This document shows positions 23,385-39,500 of a stretch of DNA of 64,000 nucleotides, in pieces. Location of the stretch: assembly GCA_018350325.1 (NCBI GenBank), contig JAEVLN010000004.1:2852001-2916000 (forward strand), written 5' to 3'. Positions within the stretch are counted from its first letter, which is position 1. The number at the start of each line of letters is the position of its first letter. The position numbers and the translations under genes are program-made. Origin of the DNA: Globodera rostochiensis (lineage: Eukaryota > Nematoda > Chromadorea > Rhabditida > Heteroderidae). Under the pieces are notes generated by a model that was not told the DNA's origin, did not search any database, and saw only the letters and a program-made list of their open reading frames with translations.

Positions 23385-24351
23385 TGTTTTTTGCTGATTT
23401 ATTTGTGTTTGGAAATTGAAGTCTAAACGAAAATGTATTAATCAAATGACATTTATAAAAATTCCAATTGAATAAAGTCGGCAAATCGCATTCATTGCCA
23501 GGAGATATTGAACGGTTTTTGAAACAATTCGAAAGCGAAAGAATACTTTCGTTCGGAAGACAAAATAAACAAAACGCCAAAAATTCACAATTTTTAAACA
23601 TAAATCATTTACTTGAGCTACTGTATTATAAGCAAAGCTAAGCATTTTGATACTCCCGCTGAATAAGGTTGTTCCATTAACTCAAATTTTATTTTTAGGA
23701 TAGTGTCGATTTAATCCGCTTACCAGTCCTATTTTATGGCCCGGACATCGGAATTCATAATAAATGGCCAAGAATCCACAACAGTTATTGACGGGTGAAT
23801 TTTGACAGGGTTCGTTCTGCCGGAAGTGATCTGCTGGAATCTGAAGGGCGACGAATCTTCTAGACGTTTTTGAAAAATAAAAACAAAACCGGTTTTGTTA
23901 AAAGTGTTTGTGTAAACTTTGTGTTCGGGAATTTATAAACCAATTTCTTAATTGGTTAATTAATAATAATAATTAATTATTTTCCCGTTTAAAGCTGTGT
24001 TTTGATCAAAAAAGTCTTTTTTTTTATTTGATTCCACAATTGCCCTACATGACATCATTTCCTTTACTCCATCCACTTCCTGGCCAACTTGAACTTGTTG
24101 TGTACTCTGGCTTGTCTCATTCCCAGTCACTGTGTTTTGGTGCTGTCCAATTGCCTTGGAAAATATATTGATTTAATCACCATCGCCATAATCGTCATCA
24201 TCAGCCGAGGAAGAAGCTTTTTGAATGGAATGTTTATTTGCTAGTTTGGATGATCGGACGGACAATTTTCGTCTCGAACACAAAAATTGCTTTTCTCATC
24301 CATTAAAAAATTCTCCCAACAAAATTTAATTTTATTAACTTTAATTTAGAA
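23385..24351. other. Divergent spacer between rpl-13 and lipase gene
   Basis: About 1 kb, AT-rich, holding the promoters of two genes that point away from each other. No gene or RNA was recognised. Confidence 0.5.
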
Positions 24352-25705
24352 ATGTTGCGCCAATTTATACTGCGTTTGATGGCCATTTCAAACGGCAGGA
24401 TAATTGCCTTAGAATGTATTAAAGAAACGAAAATTGGGACAGAAAATAATGGAAATGGAAATGGAGATGATTTTATGCTTAAAATGAAAGAATCAAAAAT
24501 TCCTGAAACAAATGTAAACGGTCCGTTCAAGGATGACTTCGTTAAGTGGATCGAAAGGTGATCGAGACCAATCCTTTTTGTCTCCCACTCTCTCACTTTT
24601 ACTCACTTAATCCTTACAAATTTGTTAGCTTTTAAGTAATGGTTATTCAAAGTACGATTTTTCTTCGTTTGTCCTTGGCCCACAAGCCAGTTATGGAGGA
24701 AAGGAAAGTCCAAACCAAAGCATCAACAAACGGCCGATTGTGTTCATTCATGGCAACTCGGACGGTGCACTGGCCGAGGGGGTCGACGAATGGGCCCAGG
24801 GGTGGAGTGCAACCATTGAGCATCTGCACCGCAGGGGATACTCCGCGGCGGAGTTGTACGCCATCACTTACGGGGACAGAAATTTGAACAACTCGTTGAC
24901 GAGGTGTACTTTAATGGGAGGGGCTTAGTATTCAATTCCCGAAAGGAGGAATTGGCTCAGTTCAACAAATGTTATGTTCTAACTCCAGATCCATGAACTG
25001 TTCAATTTTGCTTCGACTTCGACATTTTGTAGAGGCCGTACTTTTGTACACTGGTGCCGAAAAAATAGACATTATCGCACATTCAATGGGAGTGACGTTG
25101 GCACGAAAGGTTATCCAGGGCACAATGGCACTGGGTGAAGGGGGCGACGACAGCTGCCATCTCGGCACATCCATTCGGCATCGAGTGCACACTCTCATCG
25201 GCATCGCTGGCGCTAATTACGGCCTCTGTCTTTGCGCTGACTCGGCACCCGAATTGGTGCGGAATTCGCCCGCTTGCAACAGGGAGACAGGCTTTTGGGC
25301 GGCCCAGTCCAAATGCCCCAGGCCCCCCGATCAGGAAGAGGAGAAGGAGCAGAACGAATGTGCCGGGACAACTCCGGCACTCCAAACAGCACAATGCAAC
25401 GGTTCCGGCCAGTACGCTGCTGTACTACAGACGCTGAACACTCCGGACAAGGGCAAAGATGCCCATTTTGTGGTGGGTAAGCGTTGTCTGATTCCTTGCA
25501 TTTGTTTTAATTGAATGCCTCCCCTCCCGATTAGGTCAGCATGTGGTCAAGAGGAGACGCGCTGCTTGGCCCCTCCAATCTGGTGTGGGGCCATCACACG
25601 TCGCTAATCCCGCACAGTGACAACTCCACCGTTTACGCGTCCCATTCGCACCATTCCATAAAATGGATGACGCTGGAGGATCAGGCCGCCTTTGTTGGAG
25701 CATAA
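24352..25705 (+). CDS. Class 2 lipase (lips family), alpha/beta hydrolase
   Basis: Four exons (24352-24557, 24637-24903, 24989-25472, 25535-25705) give 375 residues in one frame. Motifs are WIESNGYSKYDFSSFVLGP across the first junction, RPIVFIHGNSDGAL with the oxyanion HG, YSAAELYAITYGDRN, LRHFVEAVLLYTGAEKIDII, the nucleophile elbow AHSMGVTLARKVI (Ser near 25089), then SMWSRGDALLG (Asp) and a late His-rich ASHSHHSIKW (His). This matches the class 2 lipase group expanded in nematodes, mostly secreted and acting on lipid esters. The first exon lacks a strong signal peptide and an AG lies just before its ATG, so an upstream leader exon may be missing. The third intron uses GTGGGT; a stronger donor four bases later would break the frame. 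Confidence 0.9.
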
Positions 25706-26713
25706 AATAAGGCCAATTGAGCGCGGAGGAATGTGCCGGACAAAATAATAATAATTTATTCATTCTATTGCATAATAATAATTAATTTGTTCCCTCGTAA
25801 AATAATAATAATTTACCTAAATAAAATTATGTCTCAAAAAAATCAATTTAATTTTTTCCCTCAACAGATTATCTCGAAACTTTTTTGCTCAAAAAATTAC
25901 CCATTTTTTATTTTTATTTTTTTGTAGGAAAATAAGTGCCCATTTTTCAAGATTTCAACGCGATAATTCGTCCGTCCTCCGTCCCGCCTATTCATTAACA
26001 CACACACATTCATTTTGGGAAGGCCCCCCCCCCTCCCCCGCCGGCGTTGTTAACATATCCCCCCGCCCCCCCCGGCCCCCGCCCGTCCCCTCCGCGTCCG
26101 CCGTCATTGTACGGCGTTTATTTGGAATGGACAAGACAAACCGTTGACGAGAAAAAAACATCGGTGTGACGATTAATGGCGGGAGCTGGGGGAGGGAGGG
26201 GGAGGGGGGGGGGGAAGGTCGCTCGAGGGGCTGAGTTTTGTTTCGTCAAAATTTCTTTCATTTTGAAGTGAGTTTTTGCTTTGCTTTCAATTTCGTAAGA
26301 TTAAAATTGTGAAAAAAGTCGCAAAAAGTTGCGCTTCTCTAAATTGGCATTTTTTATGTTTTTTTTGAATGTTTATGCCAACTCAATTTTTATTAACCGT
26401 TCAAAATTGTTGCTTAGATTATGAAGAACTCAGCTTTTAATTAAGCCACAAAAATACATTTAATTGAAAATTCAAATTCATTTTAGAAATTTTCAAATTT
26501 CGCCGTCATCTCTAAATTTGCTTTGGGTTTTTCTGATCAGTAAATTTTTCACATTTTGTTTTCCGACCAAATTTCTCGCATATTTTCTCCTTTTGCCGAC
26601 TTTCAACAGCTCCCCCATTCTCCCCAATAAGTTCCAAAAAGCGTGATTTATTGCTGCCCCCACCGACTCCGGTGAATGGAAAGTGATGGGACGTCCGTCC
26701 ATCTTTCGATGAT

Positions 26714-26742
26714 CCCCCCCCCCCCCCCCGGGGGCCCCCCCC
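26714..26742. repeat. C16G5C8 run
   Basis: Sixteen C, five G, eight C in a row; the G block can pair with either C block. Confidence 0.9.
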
Positions 26743-28776
26743 AATTTCTTTGTCCCCGCTTCACCCGCAGGGGCTTTGGCCGCGGGGAGGCCAACTTTGC
26801 AGGACAAAACACACACACATGTGGCTAACCCCCGAGGGGAAAAAGGGAATTGGGCGGGGAATTTATTAAAAATCATTTTATTATTCGGAAAATTGGGTCA
26901 AAAGAGTGAAAGGATGGAATTGGCGGAATCGCTTCGGTTTTTATTGTGTAAATTGACTTTTTGCAATCTCTGAGTATATGTAAAAGATTTCTCACTTTAG
27001 CAAATAAATTCATTTTCTTTTTGAACAAATATTTTTTGGCCCACAAATAAATACCAATTGAAATTTGAAAGAAATTTGATTCTTTCTCAACAAAATTAAA
27101 ACATTTTCTTTCTTTCAAAATAAATTGTGCCAAACTCGTGAACTTACCCAAATTTAATCCCAGTGAATTCAAATCGAAAAGAAAGTTTTCTCTTCTTGAT
27201 GAAAGCCCCCCACCGATCAGCCCCGTAAAAATGATGGATTGCGGTGGGGTAGTGGATTTTTTGCCCAGGTATTCTCAAGCCCAGCGCCCCTCCGGGGCAA
27301 ATGATTGAGCGATTGGCTTGAGGGCTAACCCCAACAGTGCGCCGGCAAAATATTTGCCCTCCGGCGGCTGCTGTTTGGCCAAAAGGGTGTCATTTGTCGT
27401 CCAACCGCCGATGACGGCCTTTCGGGACGGATTGACGCCGCAGCGATGCGGGCAATTCAGTGCCGCCATATTTGAAAGGCTGTAACTTTAATAGACCAGT
27501 CGGACGATCATTAGCGCATTCGAAAGCTTTAAACATTTTTAGAATTTACAGTAGCAAAAGCTAAGCGATTCGAAAAGTTTAATTAGACAAACAAAAAAAG
27601 GGCCATAAACGAATTTTTTTTTTTCTTTTTTAAATTCGCGTTTTTTTTACAATTTGAATTTAATTGCTTAGCTCTTGGCTAATCCTTCAAAATCTTAGGC
27701 TTAAAGCTCTCGAATGGACCACAATAGTCCATTGGTTGAGGCCAAAACAGTTAAAGGGGGGACGGTGCTGAGTTCAATTGGCGCTGAATTGTCGTCCTGG
27801 CTTTTTCTCCGACGCCCGGGGGGAGGGGGCTGCCGCGTCACGAGACCCTCTGCAGGCGGCCGCCCGCCGATCTGGCGGATCCGGAGGATTAAATGCAATT
27901 AATCAAGAAAGTTGCCTCGGGCGGGCACAGATTGGGGGGGGGGGTCTTTTAGTCCACCACAAAGGTACCACTGAAAAAATTGACTCCCACCCACCGCCGC
28001 CGCCACATGCGATGAAAAGGGCCTGGGGGTGAGTCTGTTAATCACACTGATCACCCCCACCCCCCGCCATTGCCCCGGAGGGGGGGGGGCTTAATTACTT
28101 CGGCCGATTGTTTGGCAACATTTTTGGTCAGTCAATATATTGAGCAGCAGGTGTTAATTTTAAGTCGTTGATCCGCATCAATCAGACCACAATTCCTCTC
28201 ACTGCGGGAAAGCCTTTACGGCCATTCCAACATTTTCGGAATCTCTTAAATTATGGCGTTTTGTCCTATTTATTGTGCCATTTTCCCCACGATTTGAGTT
28301 GTAAGTTTCCCATTACCTCCTTCATCAACGCAACAATTTCGGCATTTTTTGTGCCATTTTTTCCCGAAATTTTTGGGTTGTCCGTTACCCACGCCCCCTC
28401 CCTCATTCAACCCCCATTAATTATGCGTCCGGCGGGTTGGTTGTTAACATGTCAGCTCTCACCCCCGTGGTGGTGTATCATCGTGGAGCAAATATACACC
28501 GATATCCCCCGAGGCGGAGATCGGTGAAAGATTAGCGAAACGGTGGAGGTTGGGGAAGAAGAATGATGGGAGAGGTGAAGGACAAATCCTCGCAAATAAA
28601 TACTCACCATCCCAAGAAATTAATTTTGGCGAACTGCTGATAAAAAATATTTAAATTTTAGCCCAGAACAAACTGAAAATTCGGCCTTTAAGCTCATTTT
28701 TGACTCTTCGGATTGCAATTTCATTTAATATTTTGGCACTTTAAATATATATTTTTCCATTGTGTTCATTTCCAAC

Positions 28777-28888
28777 AATTGTCCAAAATTTGTTGCTTAA
28801 TTGTCTAAACTTTTGATTAATTGTCCAAACTTTGATGGTTAATTGTCCAAACTTTATTGCTTAAATTGTGCAAATTTTGATGCTTAAT
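28777..28888. repeat. Short tandem repeat of TTAATTGTCCAAACTTT type
   Basis: Four to five imperfect copies of a unit of about 24-27 bases built around AATTGTCCAAACTTT. It lies in the spacer upstream of rnt-1. Confidence 0.8.
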
Positions 28889-29099
28889 GTACTGAGGTTG
28901 GCTCGCCATGATTTCCTTGGTCCATTCGACACAACAACAACACATTCCCCCGCCTATCATTGTCACGATCGTCATTATGTTCATCATCGTCTTTCGTGTC
29001 ATGCATGACAGCCCCCCCCAACTCCCCAAAATATATTTATGTCCAGTTTGATGAATGAGGCATGGAGGGGGGGAGGGGGGGGGAGGGGTGGGGTGCTTT

Positions 29100-29136
29100 G
29101 GTTGTTGGTTGGTTGGTTGGTTGGTTGGTTGGTTGG
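29100..29136. repeat. (GGTT)n microsatellite
   Basis: About eight to nine head-to-tail GGTT units following a G-rich stretch. Confidence 0.9.
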
Positions 29137-30295
29137 GCGGACCAACCAACGAGTTTCCCCCCCCCCCCCCTCCGGTGGGGCGCGATCAGCTCGCCGCCAT
29201 CTCCCCAGCGGCGGAGGCGGTTGTCCCGCCCGATCGCTCCCCACGCAGCCATCTTCAATGCGCCACTCATGGAGTGTCAGTTGGTCGCCGACAATTCGGT
29301 CCCAGAAAGTTGAGACTTTAAGCCGCATCAAAATCAATTCTTTGGCACGAAAGTCCAGATTTCGTTGTACAAAACATATCAACTTGTGTAAACCATTCAA
29401 TGCAGCGATTTGGTCCAATGCAAACTTTTTTGGGACCGAATTGTCCAGCGTCGAGTTTCCCCTGTGCCCACAAAATGTGTGTCCGACACGACAACCGCCC
29501 CCTCGGCGATGTCGTCGTCGTCATCATTTGCTGCTGCTTATCGCCGTGTCCCATCTCCGCGGCCACCACCAACCACCACACCACCGCCCGCCACTTTCGC
29601 GCCGCCGCTGTTCCGTTTTTGCGTCTGTGTCGGGTGCGGCGTCCCCGACCCTCGGGGGATCGCGCGCGGGGATGGAGCCATTCGGGGATTTTCCACAACT
29701 TTTGCAGAAACAAGTTGACATTCAGAAGAAATGCTTAAAGTTTTAAATTGTTTTAACCCTTAAATTACAAACGAGAAATTTAAATTTAAAAAAAACAGGA
29801 ATAAACAACAAAAAAATGGGGATTTTTTGTTACAAAAATCGATGAACAGAAAGGTGTCCCCGAATTTGTCGGGGATTCTCATTTCAGTCCCCGCTTAAGC
29901 CAACACAATGAATCCCCCGAGGGGCAGCTATGGTGGGACAGATGGGCCGCCGGCGCAAATTGAGGCGTCGCCTGCGGCGTTTGGGGGAGGGGGGGGGTTT
30001 TGGGGTTGGGGGTACGGTAGTGGGAAGGGAACGCCCGCCCCTTTCCCTCCGTCCGCGCAATTGGAGACGATTCCCCGCACATTTTTGAATCTTAAGAGGT
30101 GCAACGACAAAATCATTGACGGCTTAAACATTTTTTTTATATTTTAAATAATTTTGAATTTGTTTTTTTGGGGGGTTTTTATGTACCATCTTTTTGGATC
30201 GATTTATTTTAATTACAATATTTTTATTCTTACTTTTAAAATGTGAAGAGAATTTTCAAAATGAATTTTTAAAAATAAAATTTTAGGCATTTTCC

Positions 30296-32698
<2,403 letters not shown>

Positions 32699-33533
32699 AG
32701 GTCGCCGACGGCAACAAATCGCCGGGGGCGATAAAATCTTCAGCCGAAAGGGCCACTCGGGGACGGCGAAGGCGTCGACAAAATGTTGTGACAGAGGAAA
32801 CATTGTGGAATATTTTTGAACATTTTTTTGAAAGTTTACTTTTGCCCTCTACCTCATTCCCAGACAGTCAGTCAGTTAGTTGTGTTGCCCAAGTCACCAG
32901 AACCTGTTTCTTTTCAAAAGAAACAAAATTTAAGAAATTCTTCCAAATTATACAAAAGTTTTAATATAATTCCGGCGATTCAAATGCCAATGGAACGAAG
33001 TCGTTTTGATAAAAGTTCGAATGGGACGAAGAAATTCGATTTATCGCCATTTGCTTTTTCGCCGTAATTGGCCAAGTTGTATTTTGTCCATTCGACATTT
33101 TGTCACCGTTTTCTTTGCCAGTCGATCAAATGTCAATGTACAATTTGAATTTAACCATTGGCATTTTACAGAAAAAAGGAAACAGCGGCGGTTCGCCTTT
33201 CCCGGCACACAGCGTCCCAACCTCAACCCCTCCCCCCTCCTCCACACTTAAATATATTTTCTTTCATAAAAACGGTGGAATTTGAATAATAAAATTTTTG
33301 ATTTTTGCAACAAAATGTTCCGACGATTTGCGCAATTACAGAACCAAATATGACGCCACAATGCAAAAAAAATCAGGCACTTTTTCATGACCATAATTTT
33401 GTTGAGGTTGTCCAAATGAGTCCGGGCGGGCTGTACTGTAGGAATCGATAAGTTTCCCAAAACGAATACCGTAACCCAAAAGGAATAGTTAATAATATAT
33501 GTACAGATAACAGCCATTCGCTTGGTTATCATT
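32699..33533. other. Convergent spacer rnt-1 / degenerin
   Basis: About 0.8 kb between two genes whose 3' ends face each other. It holds their 3' UTRs; AATAAA-like words occur near 33289. No other gene is seen. Confidence 0.5.
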
Positions 33534-36500
33534 TCATTTTCCGTCGACTTCCGACGGACCTTCCGTCGATGAACTCGACGACGGCCGCGACTTTGCGGTC
33601 CCGCGGCGCGTTGACGTGCGCCGAACGGCACCGGAAGGAATGGACTCGCGTGGCATTTTCGGTGACGCGTCCGCCCGTTGCGCCATCATCTGGTGTTCCT
33701 GGTCCGTCTCGAGCTCCAGCGCATCCTTCTCTTCCACGTTGAGCGTGCCGTCCACATCGCCGACGTCGTCCAGTTCCAGCTCCTCCTCCGCCAACTCGTC
33801 GTCAAAGTCCCCCTCCTCCTCGTCCTCATCGTCAGAGTGTGGCCGCATAATGCGCCGCACCATGTAGCTGAACACCAAATGGTGGATTTGTTGTGTTAGT
33901 AAAAAGAGAAATGGTTTTGTTTTTTGGTGACCGTAACCATCGAAAACCCCCACCAAATGGTTTTGATTCGAAATAATTTGGGGCTGACTATTCTTTTGCT
34001 ATAAAGCCTTTTACCCGTGGAAAGGACAAAGCGGCTTCATAAAGACAATTTGGCCTCGCGCACCGTACAAACACGTGCAGGGCAATTCCACTCCCGGCGC
34101 CAAGTACGGAGTGGAGGAGCCGGTGCTGTGCGATGGCCGACGTTCCTTCATTTTTAATTTAAACTTTTATAAATTGGCATTTTACTGAATTAATGCCCCC
34201 CCCTCTTTTTGTTACTTTTATAAATTGGCATTTTACTGAATTAATGCCCCCCCCTCTTTTTGTTACTTTTATAAATTGGCATTTTACTGAATTAATGCCC
34301 CCCCCCTCTTTTTGTTACTTTTATAAATTGGCATTTTACTGAATTAATGCCCCCCCTCTTTTTGTTACTTTTATAAATTGGCATTTTACTGAATTAATGC
34401 CCCCCCCCTCTTTTGTTACTTTTATAAATTGGCATTTTACTGAATTAATGCCCCCCCCCTCTTTTTGTTACTTTATAAATTGGCATTTTACTGAATTAAT
34501 GCCCCCCCCCCCTCTTTTTGTTACTTTTATAATTGGCATTTTACTGAATTAATGCCCCCCCCCCCCTCTTTTTGTTACTTTTATAAATTGCATTTTACTG
34601 AATTAATGCCACCCCCCCTCCCCCCTTTTTTTGTTACTTTTATAAATTGCATTTTACTGAATTAATGCCCCCCCCTCTTTTTGTTACTTTTATAAATTGG
34701 CATTTTATGAATTAATGCCCCCCCCCTCTTTTTGTTACTTTTATAAATTGGCATTTTACTGAATTATGCCCCCCCCCCCTCTTTTTGTTACTTTTATAAA
34801 TTGGCATTTTACTGAATTAATGCCACCCCCCTCCCCCCTTTTTTTGTTACTTTTATAAATTGCATTTTACTGAATTAATGCCCCCCCCCTCATTTTCTTC
34901 TTTTCTCGCCTGTGCAATGCGAATGCTCTGCCGCAAATCGCTGTGAACGGAGCGCAACGATTTGAGGGAGTAGGCGCCGACGGATTCCGTCCTGGCACCG
35001 ATTGACGGAGTACCGGACGGCGATTCGTCGGCGGCATGGCCTGCGGACGTTCGCTGACGGGCATTGCGCACCATCGCCAAAAGTTCGGGCGTCCTTTAAA
35101 ATTTTTATAAAATGACATAAAAGCGTTAAAAATTGTCCAAATATTGATGCATATTCCAAAACTACTGACTTCTTCTTGTGAATGTACTCCATGCAGAACC
35201 AAATCAGCTGGACCACCTCCAGAATGCTGACCACGGATATGCCGATCCAAAGGCCGCTAAGACCTCCGAGGTCCGCGATTAAACTTGTCAACTACGGTTG
35301 AAGATAGTTAAAGAATCGCGTTTATAAAACCATTTTTGGCCATATTTTGGCGGTTTAAAAACAATTATTTCACGATTTTAATAATCACTTACGCTATATG
35401 CCGGACTTTCGGTCAGAGTCTGGTAGTTTAGCTCCTCATAGAACACCTAAACTTTCAGAAAAAAGATTTAATGACTTTTAGGAAAAATTTTAAATTTGCA
35501 TTTCCGAGCCTTTCATTTCGGGGGATCAAAGCATTAACCCAAATTTAAGCCTAGACCACCCCCAACTCGCTTGGATCATCGCCGCGTTTATGCGATACTT
35601 CTCCATGCACAGCGCGTCATTGCCTTCGCATTCCATCAATTTGGTGGTGCCCGACGGCCAATTCGCAGCCGAATAAGTCACCTCATAGCCCGTCTCACTG
35701 CAAGCAAAAATCAAAATTTAAGGCTTCAGGGCCTAATTATGTTTTTAAAAATATCAAAAATTGTCCACTAATGTTCGCACTAGCAAGGCAACGGGCATTG
35801 GCACCCCTCCAGCGCTCCGTCGGCGATCAGTTGGCTCAGCTGGCGGGTCGTGTTCTTCAGACAGTTGCGCGCCACCGGGTCGCTCATCCGGCATTGGACG
35901 GCGCCCTGCGGCACCGGAAACATCGGATCCGCGCAGCCGCAAACACGCACAACCTTTGGGCAACAAAATTCGGGGGATTAAATAAAGAAAGAAATGTTAA
36001 TAATGATTTAAATTGCATTATTTGATTAAAATTCAAAATTAATAGGACTTCTCGCTGCGTGCAGCTTCTGTGGCAGCCCTCGATAGAATAATTGTAATTC
36101 TAAAATAAAACCATTAACTTCCATGGCAAGAACCAAGCCGAGCAGAACGGCCCGGCCCGAAAAGACTCAATAAAAACTCTGCCCTAGCCTGTCTGTGTTC
36201 GGTTTATTAGTTTTCTCGGAATGGGCATTTTCACGATTGTTCGTCCAGTACTTCTTTCTTGTTGTAGATGTACCACTCCGCCCGTTCTCCACCTTCGCGG
36301 CAGTGCCCGTAGGGATGCTCGAGGCGGAAAAACTTTTTCTGTGCAAATTTTAGAAGAAAAAATTGGCTTTTTACTTTTATTTCCGATTTTATTTAATTCA
36401 TTTAAATTCTTTTTTAATTAACTTTACTGTAAATATTTAAAGTCTAATCTATCCAATGTTTGCTTACCATGCGGACCCCAAAAGCGGACAGCGTTCCGGT

Positions 36501-39500
36501 TGGTGCGTTGTAGCCGAATGCGTCCACAAACGGCACCGTCCACCTAAATCAGTTTTTTGTTCAGGCAAAACCAAGCTTTTAATTTTTGCAGCAAATTCTA
36601 AATCTTTTTTAATTATATTGGTACGCCTAAAGACATTAGCTACACAAAATTCAAATTTCAAAAATGCCCCCCCCCCCGAAGATGCCACCGCCCTCAAAGG
36701 TCTAAGGTTGCCCACTTGTCGTGTACGGTGATACGAAAGCCGACCGCCTCTGTGATGGGCAAGTACTCGGACACATTGGCGTACACCAACACGCGAAGGC
36801 CTTAAGACAAATTCAAAACCAAAATTTAAATGCTTAAAATGCCGTAGTTGGCGCCTGCCCGGTGTGCCGTCACTTGGGCATTTCGGTCCCAATTGAAAGT
36901 GTAACAATTGCCGTAGGTGGGGTCGTGGAACAGCTTGAAGTCCCTGGGGTAAAATTTGCAATTTTACAATTTTATTGTTTTGTTCTCACTTTTCGATGTC
37001 GCAATCGTGCTGGTTGAAGGAGCACTTCAAGATCAGCTCGTCCTTGGCCTGCGAGAGTCGGACCCGCTCGTCCAACGGCTTTTCCTCCACCGCAAAGATC
37101 AAATTTTCGCGGGCCTGCCCTTTAATTGCAATTTCGTCGTGCAATTCCTAAAATTAGGTAATACTTTAAATTGGTTGTGTGCCGTACTTTCTTTCCATTT
37201 TAGATGCCCAATTTTGGGGATAAAAAGCCATGACGAAATGAAACTGGCCTCAAATCCCATGGCCTTCTTGATGGTCTCCCGCTGTGTGTCATGTGTATCA
37301 TTTTCATACGCGTTCAGTGCCATCATGACCGCTTGGGACACTTCGCCACGACGCCGAACTCCCTGAAAGATAATTTTTATTTATTAAAAAGTTTTGAATT
37401 CATTTTTAAAAATTTTAAATTAGCTTCATCACTATTTTGGATAAAGCTGTTCAAAATTTGAGTAAATCTGTCGAAGAACTGTTAATGGCCTCAGTTAGGT
37501 GAGTGATGTTCAGCAGGTTCAGATCGTCACTGAAAGGGAAAAAGCGTTCAGAATGTGTTGCTTTTAGTGCCAATATTAGCGCACTCACCCGGGCATTATC
37601 TCAGGAATATCACCGTCCAGATTGTTTGCCACACAATGGTTGTACTCCCGATGGCACACACAGATGTCCATGTTCTCGTCCAGCGTTTCAATGGCATTCA
37701 ATCGATGTGCCGGCGTCGACGGAGATGAACGAAGCCTACCGTGCACGTCGCCTCCCTCGGTGTTTGCGGTACGGTAGTTGAAGAAGCGCATCGGGCAATG
37801 CCTTGAAAGGAGCAGCTCGATGCAAACAGAAGGTCTGCATGAAAGTAACAAACCCATGGTCATCCACGCACTCCACACAAATGTGCTCCTTCCAAGTGTT
37901 GTCTGCGCTTTGCAAAGTTTGGGTCAGTTTTTGCTTTTGGCAATTTATTTGATTTTTGCCTGAGGCTGATTTTGGGAGGCAAGAATGGCATTTTCTCGTT
38001 TAATTGATCATTTTGGGTTTGCTCGATTTACTCACACGGAAAACAAGGCCAAATTGCCTTGGCCATCCAGTCCAGCTGACAAAGGCATTTGGTCGGGTAG
38101 AAGTAGTGCGCGTGCCCATCAGTGTTGTTCTCCCGAAAGCGCACTGTGACGCGATTCTGATCGGGCAAAATTTCTCATTTTGATCATTGTCAGACAATTT
38201 TGGCTCGGCCGGTCAAGACCAGAGATTTGTAAGACGGCCGAAAAAAGCCAAATACGACGACCCCAACCCCCGGAAACTCAAGCAGTTGCTGGACCCCCCC
38301 CCCCCAATTAATTGCACGCACTTTGTAGGCGGCGTAGCAGCTGCCCCGCTTCCGCACGGACGAAAGTCGGCTGACCTCACAATAACACGTGGCGTACACC
38401 TTTGGTTTCACGTTATTATTACATCTTGCGACGATCGACGATGTACTCGAGACCAGAGAATCGAGCAGGTCAACCTCCCCCCCTTCCGTCATCTTGAAGA
38501 CAGAAGAGAATCGAGCAGGTCAACCCCCCCCCCTCCCGTCATGGTGAAGACAGAAAAGAATCGAGCAGACCCCCTCCCGTCATCTTGAAGACAGACACTC
38601 AATCAGTCGGCACGTCCCCACCTGCAAATATCGTCTATGGATGGCCAACGCCATCTCGCGCCAATCCGTGCCCGCCGCCGAAGTGCCGCCAGCTGTTCGT
38701 GCTCCGCCGTTCTGTGCCACGTTCGGCTGCTGCTTGAACGCTTCCTCATCCTTTTGACGCCCGCGCAATTGATGCCCATTCAATTCTCGACGTGCCTTCT
38801 TCACTAAAACAATCATTTTCATGGCAAAACGCCAGAGGATATTTAAATAGCATTCGTTCAAAATAAAAAGGACCTTTGTCGGTGCTAATCGCTGCAGCAA
38901 CTCCTTCACTTCGGCCGGTCTCCTGCAGTACATTTTCCAAAGCTTCCATCTGAAAAGCCCTTGGGCAATAATCAAATTATACAAAAGTCCCGAGGCAATT
39001 TAAACTCTTAACATTTTTAGCCATTCTTTATTTTTTATTGTTTTACTTTTAACTATTTTTGTATTTATTTATTTTGCAATTAATTGGGATAAAATTTACT
39101 GTAGCTTTTGCTGCTTGATCATTACGGATGGCAGACGCTTTGTAGGGGTTTAAATTGCAGATGGTCACCGACGGGAAGGGGGCGTTTTCGAATTTAAGCT
39201 AAAAGAAAATTTGGCATTTCGGAGCATCATTGCCAAAAATCGTTATTTCGAATTGAGTTCCAAATTGAAAAGATTTTGTTTCATTCTTACATCCAAATCC
39301 ACCGTCTTTGGATATTTCAGAAATTTGATCGCCGTGTAGATCACCTTTTGAGTAAGCAGATTAATTTAAAAATAAAAATTATTAAAATTAATAAAGAAAA
39401 AAATAAAAACAAAATTTATATTAATAGTTTCCTAATTAAGTTTTCGTTCAAACTCTTTCAACTGAAAACCCACCCACCTGAATGATCAGAATAATCAGGC

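Larger units (their letters stand above)
25706..30295. other. Long gene-poor region upstream of rnt-1
   Basis: About 4.6 kb with no supported gene. It alternates very AT-rich stretches with C/G runs (26023-26095, 26190-26215, 26714-26742, 29066-29090, 29158-29171, 29985-29998). It likely contains the regulatory region of the RUNX gene downstream. Several long open frames at 28817-29746 are Pro/Gly-rich by-products of the runs. Confidence 0.5.

Noticed and set aside
27275..27469. 64-codon minus-strand frame with even composition
   Set aside because: No recognisable domain, no neighbouring exon in phase; next to it lies a short stretch of possible repeat origin. Left uncalled.
28817..29746. 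Several long open frames, including one of 235 codons
   Set aside because: They follow the (GGTT)n and G-run composition, overlap on both strands and show no conserved motif.
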